Below are positions 1 through 9,300 of a stretch of DNA of 64,000 nt, in pieces. The stretch covers positions 248,001 to 312,000 of the forward strand of contig NZ_AP024871.1 in the NCBI RefSeq assembly GCF_024346875.1, written 5' to 3'. Within the stretch, counting starts at the first letter, position 1, and each line of letters begins with the position of its first letter. This DNA comes from Vibrio gallicus. GTDB taxonomy: Bacteria > Pseudomonadota > Gammaproteobacteria > Enterobacterales > Vibrionaceae. Made by a program: the position numbers and the translations under genes. The notes beneath the pieces were generated by a model, which ran no database searches, was not told the origin of the DNA, and saw nothing but the letters and a program-made list of their open reading frames with translations.

Positions 1-665
1 ATCTGTGGCCCCGTTGCTGGAACTAGCTTCGCATTACAAGAGGTGGTGGCTTCTTTTATTGAGCCATTTGGGTGACCAACCATATAGATAAATGCGTCAA
101 TTTTATTGTCACATAGTGCTTGTGAACGCTCAGATCCTTTGAGTTCAGAAGCTAGCTTAAAGGAGTCATTGGTCCAGCCCATAGCGTCCATAACAACACC
201 CATTGTTGCACGGTCACCAGAGCCTGGGTTACCAATATTGACACGCTTGCCTGCTAGGTCAGAGACGTTATTGATATCAGCATCTTCACGGGCAATGATA
301 TTAAATGGTTCTGTATGAAGGGAGAACATTGCACGAAGCTTTTTGTATGGACCTTGTTTTGAAAACTTACTCGTTCCGTTGTAACCGTGGAACTGCCAGT
401 CGGACTGAACGATACCAAAATCTAATTCACCAGAGCGAATGGTGTTTACGTTGTAGATCGATCCCCCCGTTGACTCTACAGAGCAACGTACATTGTGGTC
501 ATTACGGTCTTTGTTGACCAGTTTGCAGATAGCTCCGCCTGTCGGGTAATAAACACCAGTCACAGAACCAGTACCTATAGTTATAAACTCTTGCGCAGAA
601 AGCGTTGTTGCTCCCATTGTAGCTGCGGCAATAACGCCAAGCTGAATTATATTTTTCAATGCCAT
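1..665 (-). CDS. TAXI-family TRAP transporter solute-binding receptor (3' end off window)
   Basis: Periplasmic solute-binding protein of the TAXI branch of tripartite ATP-independent transporters, which passes a small organic acid or amino acid to a membrane permease. From the ATG at 665, 221 codons are visible before the left edge. Residues 1-24 form a signal peptide ending near TTLSA-QEF. The mature start carries the family motif [19 protein letters not shown], followed by [10 protein letters not shown] and later [15 protein letters not shown], all typical of TAXI receptors (once annotated as immunogenic protein). An AAGGA box lies about 10 bases before the start. The permease is not in view. 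The ligand cannot be told. The family call is firm. Confidence 0.9.
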   Translation of the reverse strand, partial: MALKNIIQLGVIAAATMGATTLSAQEFITIGTGSVTGVYYPTGGAICKLVNKDRNDHNVRCSVESTGGSIYNVNTIRSGELDFGIVQSDWQFHGYNGTSKFSKQGPYKKLRAMFSLHTEPFNIIAREDADINNVSDLAGKRVNIGNPGSGDRATMGVVMDAMGWTNDSFKLASELKGSERSQALCDNKIDAFIYMVGHPNGSIKEATTSCNAKLVPATGPQ

Positions 666-1072
666 GATAGCTTTATCCTTATATCCATGATCATATCAAC
701 AGCCTTCTTTGTGCTATTGGTTTCCTACTTGGAAACGACATCTTTTTCTTTAACGCTTCATTACTAAACCCAAAAGGAGACTGTTTGCCTAGTCGGATTA
801 TATTTGTTGCTAGTAAGTACAACCATTTTAGTACTATTTGGCAACATTTGGAGCCCGAAAAAGTAGCTGAATGATAACAAAAAAAAGTGGATAAATAGAC
901 GCTGAAGGTTACAAACGTGATGTTAATGCACGATCAGGTAAGGGAAATGTAAAATGAATCGATTTGTAGCCCCCATGATATAAGGCATACCATATATATT
1001 TGGGGGCAGGGGCAATGTTAAACTTTGTGCTAAAGGTCACAATCTGTGACGATGAGCTTTTATTGTTAGATA
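666..1072. other. Intergenic region between the TAXI receptor and argR
   Basis: 407 bases without a convincing gene. It must hold the promoter of the TAXI receptor (leftward) and the end of the argR transcript. Two inverted repeats stand out. GCCCCC at 969-974 and GGGGGC at 1002-1007 enclose an AT-rich, partly self-complementary 27-base centre. GTCACA-ATC-TGTGAC lies at 1036-1050, 23 bases beyond the argR stop. Neither is followed by a good T-run on the minus strand, so neither is a standard terminator. No recognised operator was found. Confidence 0.5.
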
Positions 1073-1543
1073 TTAATCAATGTATTCAAATAAATCGCAT
1101 ACTGATTCGAATAGTTGCTTAGTTGTAACATCAATAGTCGGGGTGATAAATATCGTATCATCGCCAGCGACAACTCCCAAAATACCCTCAGATTTACCTA
1201 AAGAATCGAGTAGGCGCGCAATGAGTTGAGCCCCAGCAGGTCCGGTATGAATAACCACAATCGCATTGTTATAATCTATATCCAGCACTAATTCTCTAAG
1301 AGAGCTTGAAACGGTCGGTACACCAAGCTCAGCAGGCAGGCAGTACACCATTTCCATTTTGGCATTTCGAGTACGAACGGCACCAAATTTAGTCAGCATA
1401 CGGGATATTTTGGATTGATTTATATTTTCAAACCCTTGCAGTTTCAAGGCTTCAACTATTTCACCTTGAGAGCCAAAGCGCTCTTGTTTAAGAAGAGATT
1501 TAAATTCACGTATTAGTTGGTCTTGTTTTTCGCTGTTTCGCAT
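1073..1543 (-). CDS. argR: Arginine repressor ArgR
   Basis: Hexameric arginine-sensing repressor of arginine biosynthesis, cytoplasmic. The 156-residue length is that of the Escherichia coli protein. Residues 1-70 form the winged-helix domain with the recognition stretch NQSKISRML at 42-50. Residues 80-156 form the oligomerisation and arginine-binding domain, with [13 protein letters not shown] at 101-113 and [10 protein letters not shown] at 123-132; D128 and D129 are the conserved arginine-contacting pair. AGGATC lies 8 bases before the ATG. The gene is divergent from mdh, the usual order in Vibrio and enterobacteria. An ARG-box-like site in the shared upstream region suggests autoregulation. 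Confidence 0.97.
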   Translation of the reverse strand: MRNSEKQDQLIREFKSLLKQERFGSQGEIVEALKLQGFENINQSKISRMLTKFGAVRTRNAKMEMVYCLPAELGVPTVSSSLRELVLDIDYNNAIVVIHTGPAGAQLIARLLDSLGKSEGILGVVAGDDTIFITPTIDVTTKQLFESVCDLFEYID

Positions 1544-1672
1544 TAGAGATCCTATTTTTTAATTCTTGTTAGGCGTGAGAAGCCAGCAGAAAGATGGAGT
1601 GCAGATAATTGTCTCACATAAGATTACAGATACCAATATACAGGCGAAAACAGAAAGTGATAGATATCGAAG

Positions 1673-1690
1673 AATGAATATTTATTTTGT
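1673..1690. promoter_or_regulatory. Candidate ARG box between argR and mdh
   Basis: The 18 bases match the ArgR consensus WNTNAATWWWWATTNANW at every specified position except one (T for A at 1688). The core reads TGAATATTTATT. It lies 130 bases upstream of argR and 132 bases upstream of mdh. ArgR boxes usually come in pairs and I did not find a second clear copy, which lowers confidence. Confidence 0.45.
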
Positions 1691-1821
1691 TTTAGAGTTT
1701 GATGGGTAATTGCAGTAAGTGAGTAAAGTCGCAAACGCAAGGTTGTTTAATTGTAAATTTTAAGTGAATCGTATAGCGTGGAAAGATAAAAAATTATCCT
1801 ATTTTACCCAAGGAGATTGTA

Positions 1822-2757
1822 ATGAAAGTATCTGTTATTGGAGCCGCAGGCGGTATAGGCCAAGCGTTAGCTCTGTTACTTAAAAACAACCTGCCTGCAG
1901 GCACTGATTTAGCGTTATATGATATTGCCCCTGTAACTCCTGGTGTTGCTGCTGATCTTAGTCATATTCCAACTAATGTTTCAATTAAAGGCTTTTCTGG
2001 TGAAGATCCAACGCCGGCGCTAGAAGGTGCGGATGTTGTGCTTATCTCCGCAGGTGTTGCACGTAAGCCAGGAATGGATCGCTCTGATCTGTTCAATATA
2101 AATGCAGGTATCGTCAAATCACTAGCAGAAAAGATAGCTAAAGTGTGCCCAACTGCGTGTATTGGCATTATTACCAACCCAGTAAATACAACGGTTGCTA
2201 TTGCTGCTGATGTATTGAAGAAAGAAGGGGTTTATGACAAACGCAAATTATTTGGCGTGACCACCCTAGATCTTATTCGCTCAGAGGCGTTTGTAGCGGA
2301 ACTGAAAGGCAAAGATCCATTAACCATGGATGTACCTGTTATTGGGGGTCACTCTGGTGTAACTATTTTGCCACTACTATCTCAGGTAGAGGGTGTTGAA
2401 TTCAGTCACGAAGAAGTTGTCGCCTTAACTGATCGTATCCAGAACGCAGGCACCGAAGTTGTTGAAGCGAAAGCTGGTGGTGGTAGTGCAACCCTTTCGA
2501 TGGGGCAAGCAGCTTGCCGCTTTGGTATCTCTTTGGTTAAAGCTCTACAAGGCGAGTCGAACGTTGTTGAATGTGCTTACGTCGAAGGCAATGGAAAGCA
2601 TGCTCGTTTCTTTGCTCAGCCGGTACTGCTTGGTAAAGATGGCGTTGAGCAAATTTTAGATTACGGTCCACTGAGTGAGTTTGAAAAGAGCGCACTAGAT
2701 GGCATGCTCGAAACCTTGGTTGGTGATATCAAGATAGGTGAAGAGTTCGTCAAGTAG
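1822..2757 (+). CDS. mdh: Malate dehydrogenase
   Basis: NAD-dependent malate dehydrogenase, interconverting malate and oxaloacetate in the TCA cycle. 311 residues, one fewer than E. coli Mdh. The Rossmann glycine motif GAAGGIGQ is at 7-14. Substrate-binding arginines are R81 and R87 (mobile loop [10 protein letters not shown]) and R153. The family signature [11 protein letters not shown] surrounds D150, and the catalytic histidine is H177 in GGHSGVTI. A strong AAGGAG lies 7 bases before the ATG. It is transcribed alone, divergently from argR. Confidence 0.98.
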   Translation: MKVSVIGAAGGIGQALALLLKNNLPAGTDLALYDIAPVTPGVAADLSHIPTNVSIKGFSGEDPTPALEGADVVLISAGVARKPGMDRSDLFNINAGIVKSLAEKIAKVCPTACIGIITNPVNTTVAIAADVLKKEGVYDKRKLFGVTTLDLIRSEAFVAELKGKDPLTMDVPVIGGHSGVTILPLLSQVEGVEFSHEEVVALTDRIQNAGTEVVEAKAGGGSATLSMGQAACRFGISLVKALQGESNVVECAYVEGNGKHARFFAQPVLLGKDGVEQILDYGPLSEFEKSALDGMLETLVGDIKIGEEFVK

Positions 2758-2827
2758 GCCGACGTTTTAAATATAGCTAACATCATATCTATATTGATCT
2801 TATTGATGGCTTTGCACGTAAGAGATT

Positions 2828-2847
2828 CTAGGGTCATAGAGCCCTAG
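2828..2847. repeat. CTAGGG/CCCTAG inverted repeat
   Basis: CTAGGG and CCCTAG face each other across 8 bases between mdh and the following small gene. The same CTAGGG...CCCTAG arrangement recurs upstream of obgE (5043-5068), so this may be a short dispersed intergenic element rather than a local operator. There is no T-run, so it is not a terminator. Confidence 0.5.
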
Positions 2848-2873
2848 TTATCTTATTGATAAAGGGGCAAGCC

Positions 2874-3062
2874 ATGGATATCTTAAATATAGAGAAAGGT
2901 ATGTGGGTAGAATCTGATCTTGGTATTGGTCGGGTGATCGTTATCGATAGAGCTTATCAAACCGTGTTGTTACAAGACCTTGATAATCAGCAGTGGGCTG
3001 AAGATATTGTACGTCTTGAAGCTCAAGAACAGATGCACACCGGGTGTGAGCAATATTATTAA
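2874..3062 (+). CDS. Small conserved-looking protein of unknown function (62 aa)
   Basis: I do not recognise this protein. The ATG at 2874 is chosen because AAGGGG lies 8 bases before it; an in-frame upstream start at 2856 lacks such a site. The product begins MDILNIEKGMWVESDLG, is soluble and acidic, has no signal peptide or membrane segment, and ends with CEQYY. The alternation of GMWVES, GIGRVIVID and TVLLQDLDNQQWAEDI suggests a compact all-beta, SH3-like or KOW-like fold, but that is inference from pattern only. It has its own ribosome site and is followed by a strong terminator, which favours a real gene. It could be co-transcribed with mdh (116-base gap, no terminator seen). Confidence 0.72.
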   Translation: MDILNIEKGMWVESDLGIGRVIVIDRAYQTVLLQDLDNQQWAEDIVRLEAQEQMHTGCEQYY

Positions 3063-3064
3063 TA

Positions 3065-3098
3065 AAAAAACGCGTCACTTGAAGTGACGCGTTTTTTT
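3065..3098. terminator. Bidirectional rho-independent terminator
   Basis: The perfect stem CGCGTCAC/GTGACGCG with a 5-base loop is flanked by a run of A on the left and a run of T on the right. It can stop both the small gene on the plus strand and ispB on the minus strand. Confidence 0.92.
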
Positions 3099-3107
3099 AT
3101 ACTTAAA

Positions 3108-4079
3108 TTATTTATTCCGCTTTACAGCAAGGTGGGCTAGGGCAATAAGCGATTGCTTTTCTTCACTATCATCGAGTACAGATAACGCCGCAATGGCTTT
3201 GTCTGCCTCATTTTCTGCAACCTGAGTGGTGTACTCTAGGGCTCCAGTTTCACGCATGGCACTTAGAATATCGTCGAGATGTTCCATTCCATTGGCATGT
3301 TCTATTGCGTCGCGAATCATCTCACGTTGTTGGTCATTGCCGTTTTGCATAGCGTATAACAAGGGTAGAGTAGGTTTACCTTCAGCAAGGTCGTCCCCTA
3401 CATTTTTGCCCATTTCTTTACCGTCTGCGGTGTAATCCAATACATCGTCAATAAGCTGAAATGCAGTTCCGAGGTATCGACCATAATCCTGCATTGCTTG
3501 CTCTATATGTGCCGGAGCATCGGTAAGAATAGCGGCCATCTGTGAGGCAGCTTCGAATAAGCGAGCGGTCTTGGAGTAGATAACCTGCATGTAGCTCGCT
3601 TCAGTAGTTGAAGGATCGTTACAATTTATTAATTGCTGAACCTCGCCCTCTGCGATCACATTTACCGCTTCGCTCATGAGCTCTAAGATCCTTAAAGATC
3701 CTAAGCTGGTCATCATTTGGAAAGAGCGGGTGTAAATATAGTCTCCTACCAATACGCTGGCTGCGTTCCCATAAGCTGCGTTAGCCGTTTCTTTGCCGCG
3801 ACGCATATCGGATTCATCGACAACGTCATCATGCAGCAGGGTGGCTGTATGGATGAATTCAATGAAGGCTGCCGCCATGATGTGTTTCTCGCCTTGGTAG
3901 CCAAGAGCACGAGCAGACAATAAGGTAATCAATGGGCGAAGGCGTTTACCGCCATTGCCAATAATATAGAAGCCGAGCTGATTAATCAGGGCTACGTCTG
4001 AATTCAGTTGGGCATAGATGGTCTTATCGACCTTTGCCATGTCATCTGATGTCAGGGCTTGGATAGCACTAAAATCCAT
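3108..4079 (-). CDS. ispB: Octaprenyl diphosphate synthase IspB
   Basis: Long-chain trans-prenyl transferase that extends farnesyl diphosphate to make the ubiquinone/menaquinone side chain. 323 residues, the usual length. GGKRLRP is at 43-49, the first aspartate-rich motif DDVVD at 84-88 and the second DDVLD at 211-215; these bind the magnesium-diphosphate. Small residues before the first motif fit a long-chain product, but octaprenyl is inferred from the family rather than from chain-length residues. It is divergent from rplU-rpmA, the conserved gammaproteobacterial arrangement. Confidence 0.96.
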   Translation of the reverse strand: MDFSAIQALTSDDMAKVDKTIYAQLNSDVALINQLGFYIIGNGGKRLRPLITLLSARALGYQGEKHIMAAAFIEFIHTATLLHDDVVDESDMRRGKETANAAYGNAASVLVGDYIYTRSFQMMTSLGSLRILELMSEAVNVIAEGEVQQLINCNDPSTTEASYMQVIYSKTARLFEAASQMAAILTDAPAHIEQAMQDYGRYLGTAFQLIDDVLDYTADGKEMGKNVGDDLAEGKPTLPLLYAMQNGNDQQREMIRDAIEHANGMEHLDDILSAMRETGALEYTTQVAENEADKAIAALSVLDDSEEKQSLIALAHLAVKRNK

Positions 4080-4234
4080 TTTTATTCCGAAATGAAGGGC
4101 TACAAGAGGTAGCTAAACTGATAATTAGAATCGGATTTTATACTAAAAATCATTGCTAAATACAGCCGTAAAAGGCATCATTCACACACTTTTATGAGGC
4201 GATTATGTTTTCGCCAATTTTTTTAAAATATGGC

Positions 4235-4263
4235 TTGTCTTATGTGAAGCATTCACGTAGAAT
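4235..4263 (+). promoter_or_regulatory. Sigma-70 promoter of rplU-rpmA
   Basis: TTGTCT (4235-4240) and TAGAAT (4258-4263) are separated by exactly 17 bases. The -10 matches 5 of 6 and the -35 matches 4 of 6 consensus bases. Transcription would start near 4270, leaving a leader of about 78 bases before rplU. Confidence 0.65.
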
Positions 4264-4289
4264 CTGCGCCCTATTGATGAATTAGTTTA

Positions 4290-4330
4290 GCGCACACCCG
4301 AACTGCCCAAAACAGGCTAAGGCTGTGCGG
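4290..4330 (+). ncRNA. Candidate structured leader of rplU
   Basis: CGCACA (4291-4296) pairs with TGTGCG (4324-4329), enclosing a nested GCC/GGC pairing, in the untranslated leader just 18 bases before the rplU start. Ribosomal protein operons are often controlled by such leaders. That L21 binds this one is inference only; simple translational folding is possible. Confidence 0.4.
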
Positions 4331-4347
4331 AAAAAGCGGAGTAAAAT

Positions 4348-4659
4348 ATGTACGCTGTTTTCCAATCTGGTGGTAAACAACACCGTGTTAGCGAAGGTCA
4401 AACCCTTCGTTTAGAGAAATTGGACGTTGAAACTGGTGCAACTGTTGAGTTTGACTCAGTTCTGATGATTGCTAATGGTGAAGAAATCACTGTTGGTGCT
4501 CCTCTTGTTGAGGGCGGCAAAGTTGTTGCTGAAGTGGTTAAGCACGGTCGTGGCGATAAAATTAAAATCGTTAAGTTCCGTCGTCGTAAGCATTCTCGCA
4601 AACAACAAGGCCACCGTCAGTGGTTCACTGAAGTGAAAATCACTGGCATCAACGCTTAA
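4348..4659 (+). CDS. rplU: 50S ribosomal protein L21
   Basis: 103-residue large-subunit protein that binds 23S rRNA and contacts L20. The start [14 protein letters not shown] and the basic C-terminal stretch [16 protein letters not shown] are diagnostic. It is the first gene of rplU-rpmA, with a 19-base gap to rpmA that contains a TAGGAG ribosome site. Transcription probably comes from the promoter at 4235-4263. Confidence 0.98.
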   Translation: MYAVFQSGGKQHRVSEGQTLRLEKLDVETGATVEFDSVLMIANGEEITVGAPLVEGGKVVAEVVKHGRGDKIKIVKFRRRKHSRKQQGHRQWFTEVKITGINA

Positions 4660-4678
4660 GTTTTAGGAGAGTTTAACA

Positions 4679-4936
4679 ATGGCACACAAAAAAGCTGGCG
4701 GTTCTACTCGTAACGGTCGCGATTCAGAAAGTAAACGTCTAGGCGTTAAACGTTTTGGTGGCGAATCAGTTCTAGCGGGTAACATCATCGTTCGTCAACG
4801 TGGTACTAAATTCCACGCAGGCACTAACGTTGGTATCGGTAAAGACCACACTCTTTTCGCTCTTACTGAAGGTAAAGTGAAATTTGAAGTTAAAGGTCCT
4901 AAGAACCGTAAATTTGTTAGCATCGATTCTGAGTAA
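4679..4936 (+). CDS. rpmA: 50S ribosomal protein L27
   Basis: 85-residue protein whose N-terminal tail reaches the peptidyl transferase centre. It begins [19 protein letters not shown] and contains the signature [15 protein letters not shown]. The Gram-negative form seen here has no N-terminal cleavage extension. It is co-transcribed with rplU and ends at a terminator 30 bases downstream. Confidence 0.98.
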   Translation: MAHKKAGGSTRNGRDSESKRLGVKRFGGESVLAGNIIVRQRGTKFHAGTNVGIGKDHTLFALTEGKVKFEVKGPKNRKFVSIDSE

Positions 4937-4965
4937 TAATTACTTAGTTTCAAGCTGAATTTAAA

Positions 4966-4993
4966 AGCCCTGCCAAACTGGCGGGGTTTTTTA
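4966..4993 (+). terminator. Terminator after rpmA
   Basis: The stem CCCTGCCA/TGGCGGGG (one G-T pair) with a 3-base loop is followed by seven T. It ends the rplU-rpmA transcript before obgE. Confidence 0.85.
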
Positions 4994-5000
4994 TTTATAG

Positions 5001-5090
5001 GATACTAGGTTTCTTGGCTCTGAGTCCTAGATTGCTTATAGTCTAGGGCTTATAGCCCAGACCCCTAGATCCCTAATTAGGTATGGATCT
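5001..5090. repeat. CTAG-rich degenerate repeat upstream of obgE
   Basis: Four CTAG tetramers occur in 64 bases (5005, 5027, 5043, 5065), embedded in related words such as GAGTCCTAG, TCTAGGGCT and ACCCCTAGAT. CTAGGG (5043) and CCCTAG (5063) form an inverted repeat with an inner GGGCT-TAT-AGCCC. The element ends 47 bases before the obgE start, so the obgE promoter must lie in or next to it. It resembles the shorter element at 2828-2847. Its function is not known to me. Confidence 0.55.
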
Positions 5091-5134
5091 GCTAAAGTTG
5101 ATCCAGGCAGAATATTCACACCGCTTTGGAGTGA

Positions 5135-6316
<1,182 letters not shown>

Positions 6317-6356
6317 CATTGGACATTTAGACGTCAATTAAGCATAATTTATCTTT

Positions 6357-6390
6357 AAGAGTTTGAACGAGGTTCAGGCTCTTTTTTTTA
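6357..6390 (+). terminator. Terminator after obgE
   Basis: AGAGTTTGAAC pairs with GTTCAGGCTCT (two G-T pairs) around a 3-base loop and is followed by eight T. Confidence 0.88.
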
Positions 6391-6418
6391 TTCTGCTCAT
6401 CATCTCATGGAAAGAGTA

Positions 6419-7486
6419 ATGCGCCTTGATCAAGCAATTTCTAGTCTAGATACCTTCATATTTACGAATTATCGTGTAGTACATAGCGTGCGTGTCGCAC
6501 TCGCTTTTATGCTTACAATGCTATTAACAGGCTACTTTGACGTTCCTGAACGAACCTGGATCTTAATCACCCTTGTTGTGGTCATAGTTCCAATGTCTTA
6601 TCTAGGAAATGTGCTTCCTCGTGCTTGGCATCGAGTGTTAGGAACGATAATTGGCGCAGGTTCTGGTGTGCTTGCAATAGCGATATCTCAATACTCTTTT
6701 ATAGCCACGCTTATTTGGTGTGGCGCAGTTATCTACATCAGCGCTTATTATTCTCAAGGTAAGCGTCCCTATGTATGTATTCTGGTTTGTATCACGTTAT
6801 CTGTCACTGCTGGTGGCGGAGATAGCGACGTTAGTGTTGCCCTATGGCGAGCGTTTGATGTCTCTATTGGTTGTGCTATCGCGGTGGCATTTTGTTTAAT
6901 TTATCCACAGCGTGCCTTTATTCATTGGCGTATGCGAATTCATCGCGTATTAAGTAATTTCTCTACCGTTTATCATCTTTCCTATTCTCCGAATGTTATC
7001 GAAAAACCTGATCTCGAACCCTTTCAAAAGAGTTTGGTGAAAGAGATGGCTAAGATAAACACCCTTGGAACTCCTTCAATCAAAGAGACTCGCTTGAATG
7101 GTCAGATAATTGATGCCATCCAGAATCAACTCCGCAATATGCTGTGCACCATAGAGTTACTAAATCACTCATATTGGAGTGATCGTGAAAGTCATCTCAA
7201 TATGCTTTATTCCAAAAAATTAAAGTTGTGTCAGAAACAAGTAGAGAAAAAACTGATGGATATGGCGCATATGGTGACAACTGGTGAGCTTATTGATGAT
7301 GGCGAGACGCTAAACAGCAAGGAAATTATCCAAGAGCTTAAGAGTATCATCGCAGATATTGATGGGCATGAAACCGATATATATGGCTACATTTGGCTTA
7401 ATGTAAAGCTTATTGAAGACCTTGCAAGCTTAAAGCGTTTGCTGATTCTAGCTCTGAACCTATCACACACGTCTAAATCAGCTTGA
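6419..7486 (+). CDS. FUSC-family inner-membrane protein
   Basis: Integral membrane protein of the fusaric acid resistance/aromatic acid exporter (FUSC, YccS/YeeA-like) superfamily. The N-terminal 160 residues hold about six hydrophobic segments in tight succession. The remaining 190 residues are a soluble, helical, charge-rich cytoplasmic domain. The ATG at 6419 is preferred because GGAAAG sits 4 bases before it; an ATG 12 bases upstream is possible. At 355 residues it is about half the length of AaeB/YccS, so it has one membrane-plus-cytoplasmic unit. The substrate is unknown. A 69-base gap precedes yjjP, so the genes may be co-transcribed. Confidence 0.8.
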   Translation: MRLDQAISSLDTFIFTNYRVVHSVRVALAFMLTMLLTGYFDVPERTWILITLVVVIVPMSYLGNVLPRAWHRVLGTIIGAGSGVLAIAISQYSFIATLIWCGAVIYISAYYSQGKRPYVCILVCITLSVTAGGGDSDVSVALWRAFDVSIGCAIAVAFCLIYPQRAFIHWRMRIHRVLSNFSTVYHLSYSPNVIEKPDLEPFQKSLVKEMAKINTLGTPSIKETRLNGQIIDAIQNQLRNMLCTIELLNHSYWSDRESHLNMLYSKKLKLCQKQVEKKLMDMAHMVTTGELIDDGETLNSKEIIQELKSIIADIDGHETDIYGYIWLNVKLIEDLASLKRLLILALNLSHTSKSA

Positions 7487-7555
7487 TATGTACGGTACTC
7501 TGTTCTTAGTGCAACCGTATTTCGATTTTGAACACCAATTACTTACGATGTGAAA

Positions 7556-8323
7556 ATGAATACAGATCAAAGGCTTATAAGCCGGCTTGTTGCTCAGGCA
7601 GGTCAGATGTTACATGCCCATGGGGCTGAGAGTGCGTTAATTGGTGGCATCATGCAGCGCATTGGGCTGGCGTGCGGTTTAGATGAAGTAGAGGTTTCTC
7701 TGACCTCGAATGCTTTGGTCATTACCACCTTACATAACGGGCGCTGTATAACCACCACTCGGCGTTGTCCCGATAGAGGGATTAATATGAAGGTTGTGAC
7801 TGATATTCAACGAGTTTGTATTATGTTGGAGCGAGGGATATTGAATTTTGAAATGGCTCAAGCCAGATTGAATAATATCACTCCCGAGCGCTACAACCGC
7901 TGGCTCGTTGTCGGTATGATTGGTTTATCCTGTGCCGCTTTTAGCCATTTGGCTGGTGGTGATATATGGGTGTTTATAATGACATTCATCGCATCCTCTG
8001 TGGGAATGACTGTACGCCAAGAGATCGGCCATCGTCATTTTAACCCATTGTTAAACTTTGGTTTGACAGCTTTTGTTACCTCCCTAATATCAGCCCAAGC
8101 GACGGTATTTGGTATTGGAAACTACCCACATTTGGTTATGGCATCCGCTGTATTGATGCTAGTGCCGGGCTTTCCGCTCATCAATTCAGTTGCAGATGTA
8201 TTAAAAGGATATATCAACATGGGGATTGCTCGCTTTGTGATGGCGAGTCTACTCACGCTCGCAACTTGCTTGGGTATTGTTGCTGTGGGTGGAGTGTTGG
8301 GCTTATTTGGAGTCACGCTATGA
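7556..8323 (+). CDS. yjjP: YjjP, ThrE-type exporter subunit (N-terminal half)
   Basis: First half of a split threonine/serine-exporter-family transporter. E. coli YjjP with YjjB has been reported to export succinate. About 255 residues, the length of E. coli YjjP, with shared blocks HGAESALI, DRGINMKVVT, RWLVVGMIGLSCA and LVPGFPLINSVAD. The soluble N-terminal region (about 115 residues) is followed by about five membrane segments. The ATG at 7556 aligns with the E. coli start; a GTG 6 bases upstream is also possible. Its stop overlaps the yjjB start (ATGA), showing translational coupling. Confidence 0.9.
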   Translation: MNTDQRLISRLVAQAGQMLHAHGAESALIGGIMQRIGLACGLDEVEVSLTSNALVITTLHNGRCITTTRRCPDRGINMKVVTDIQRVCIMLERGILNFEMAQARLNNITPERYNRWLVVGMIGLSCAAFSHLAGGDIWVFIMTFIASSVGMTVRQEIGHRHFNPLLNFGLTAFVTSLISAQATVFGIGNYPHLVMASAVLMLVPGFPLINSVADVLKGYINMGIARFVMASLLTLATCLGIVAVGGVLGLFGVTL

Positions 8324-8796
8324 CGTTTTGGGCTGAGTTATTACTGGGATTAGTGGACGATATGTTGTTTGCTGCGATACCAGCAGTAGGGTTTGCTTTG
8401 GTATTTAATGTTCCTCGCAATGCCTTAATATATTGTGCGATGGGTGGCGCTATTGGGCATGGCTCTCGCTACCTTATGATGCAGTTTGGACTGTCTATTG
8501 AATGGTCTACCTTATTTGCCGCCACACTGGTGGGTTTTATTGGCGTATTGTGGTCGCATCGATTTTTAGCTCACCCCAAAGTGTTCACTGTGGCAGCTAT
8601 GATCCCAATGGTGCCAGGGGTGTATGCATTCAATGCTATGACGGCTTTAGTTGAGATCAATCAGCTTGGGTACTCCCATGAGCTATTTGCTCTCCTGATT
8701 GAAAACTTTCTGAGTGCCATGTTTATTATTGCAGGCTTAGCTATCGGATTAGCAATGCCTGGGTTATTTATTTATCGACGTAAGCCGATAGTTTAG
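8320..8796 (+). CDS. yjjB: YjjB, ThrE-type exporter subunit (C-terminal half)
   Basis: Second, all-membrane half of the split ThrE-type exporter. 158 residues with four to five hydrophobic segments. The motif AAMIPMVPGVYAFNAM near 103-118 mirrors the LVPGFPLIN motif of YjjP, reflecting the internal duplication of the family. The start at 8320 is set by the 4-base ATGA overlap with yjjP. The folA start follows 11 bases after the stop, so folA may be read from the same transcript. Confidence 0.9.
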   Translation: MTFWAELLLGLVDDMLFAAIPAVGFALVFNVPRNALIYCAMGGAIGHGSRYLMMQFGLSIEWSTLFAATLVGFIGVLWSHRFLAHPKVFTVAAMIPMVPGVYAFNAMTALVEINQLGYSHELFALLIENFLSAMFIIAGLAIGLAMPGLFIYRRKPIV

Positions 8797-8807
8797 CAAG
8801 AGGTTTT

Positions 8808-9293
8808 ATGGTCATTAGTATGATCGCTGCAATGGCGCAAGATCGCGTTATCGGCAAAGAAAATCAGATGCCGTGGCATCTTCCGGCTGACTTTGCTTGG
8901 TTTAAGCAATGCACATTAGGTAAGCCTGTGGTTATGGGCAGAAAAACCTACCAATCGATAGGGCGACCTCTGCCTGGTAGGCAAAATATTGTTATCAGCC
9001 GAGATCCTAACTTAGAAATCGAAGGGGTGTCGACGGTAACCTCGATTGAGCAAGCGCTAGCGCTTGTCGATGGGGTTGAAGAGGTGATGATAATTGGCGG
9101 TGGTTCTATTTATCAGAGCTGTCTGCAGCTGGCATCTAGGCTTTATCTTACCCACATTGACCTTGTAGTTGACGGAGACACTCAGTTTCCACAATGGGGG
9201 GGTGAGTGGACACAGACGTATTCACAGCATGTCACCAGCGACGAGAAGAACGCTCACAACATGCAGTTTGTTATTCTAGAAAGAAATAACTAG
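8808..9293 (+). CDS. folA: Dihydrofolate reductase
   Basis: NADPH-dependent reduction of dihydrofolate to tetrahydrofolate, the target of trimethoprim. 161 residues, chromosomal type. MVISMIAAMAQDRVIG opens the nucleotide-binding fold, and PWHLPADFAWFK (22-33) holds the catalytic acid D28. GRKTYQSIGRPLPGR and MIIGGGSIY are the NADPH-binding blocks. AGAGG lies 5 bases before the ATG. The gene converges on apaH with only 7 bases between the stop codons and no visible terminator. Folate genes folB and folK lie 45 kb away in the window. Confidence 0.97.
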   Translation: MVISMIAAMAQDRVIGKENQMPWHLPADFAWFKQCTLGKPVVMGRKTYQSIGRPLPGRQNIVISRDPNLEIEGVSTVTSIEQALALVDGVEEVMIIGGGSIYQSCLQLASRLYLTHIDLVVDGDTQFPQWGGEWTQTYSQHVTSDEKNAHNMQFVILERNN

Positions 9294-9300
9294 TGTTCGC

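Noticed and set aside
6324..6340. MetJ-like AGACGTC word after obgE
   Set aside because: A single near-match without the tandem copies MetJ needs, and the neighbouring genes are not methionine genes.
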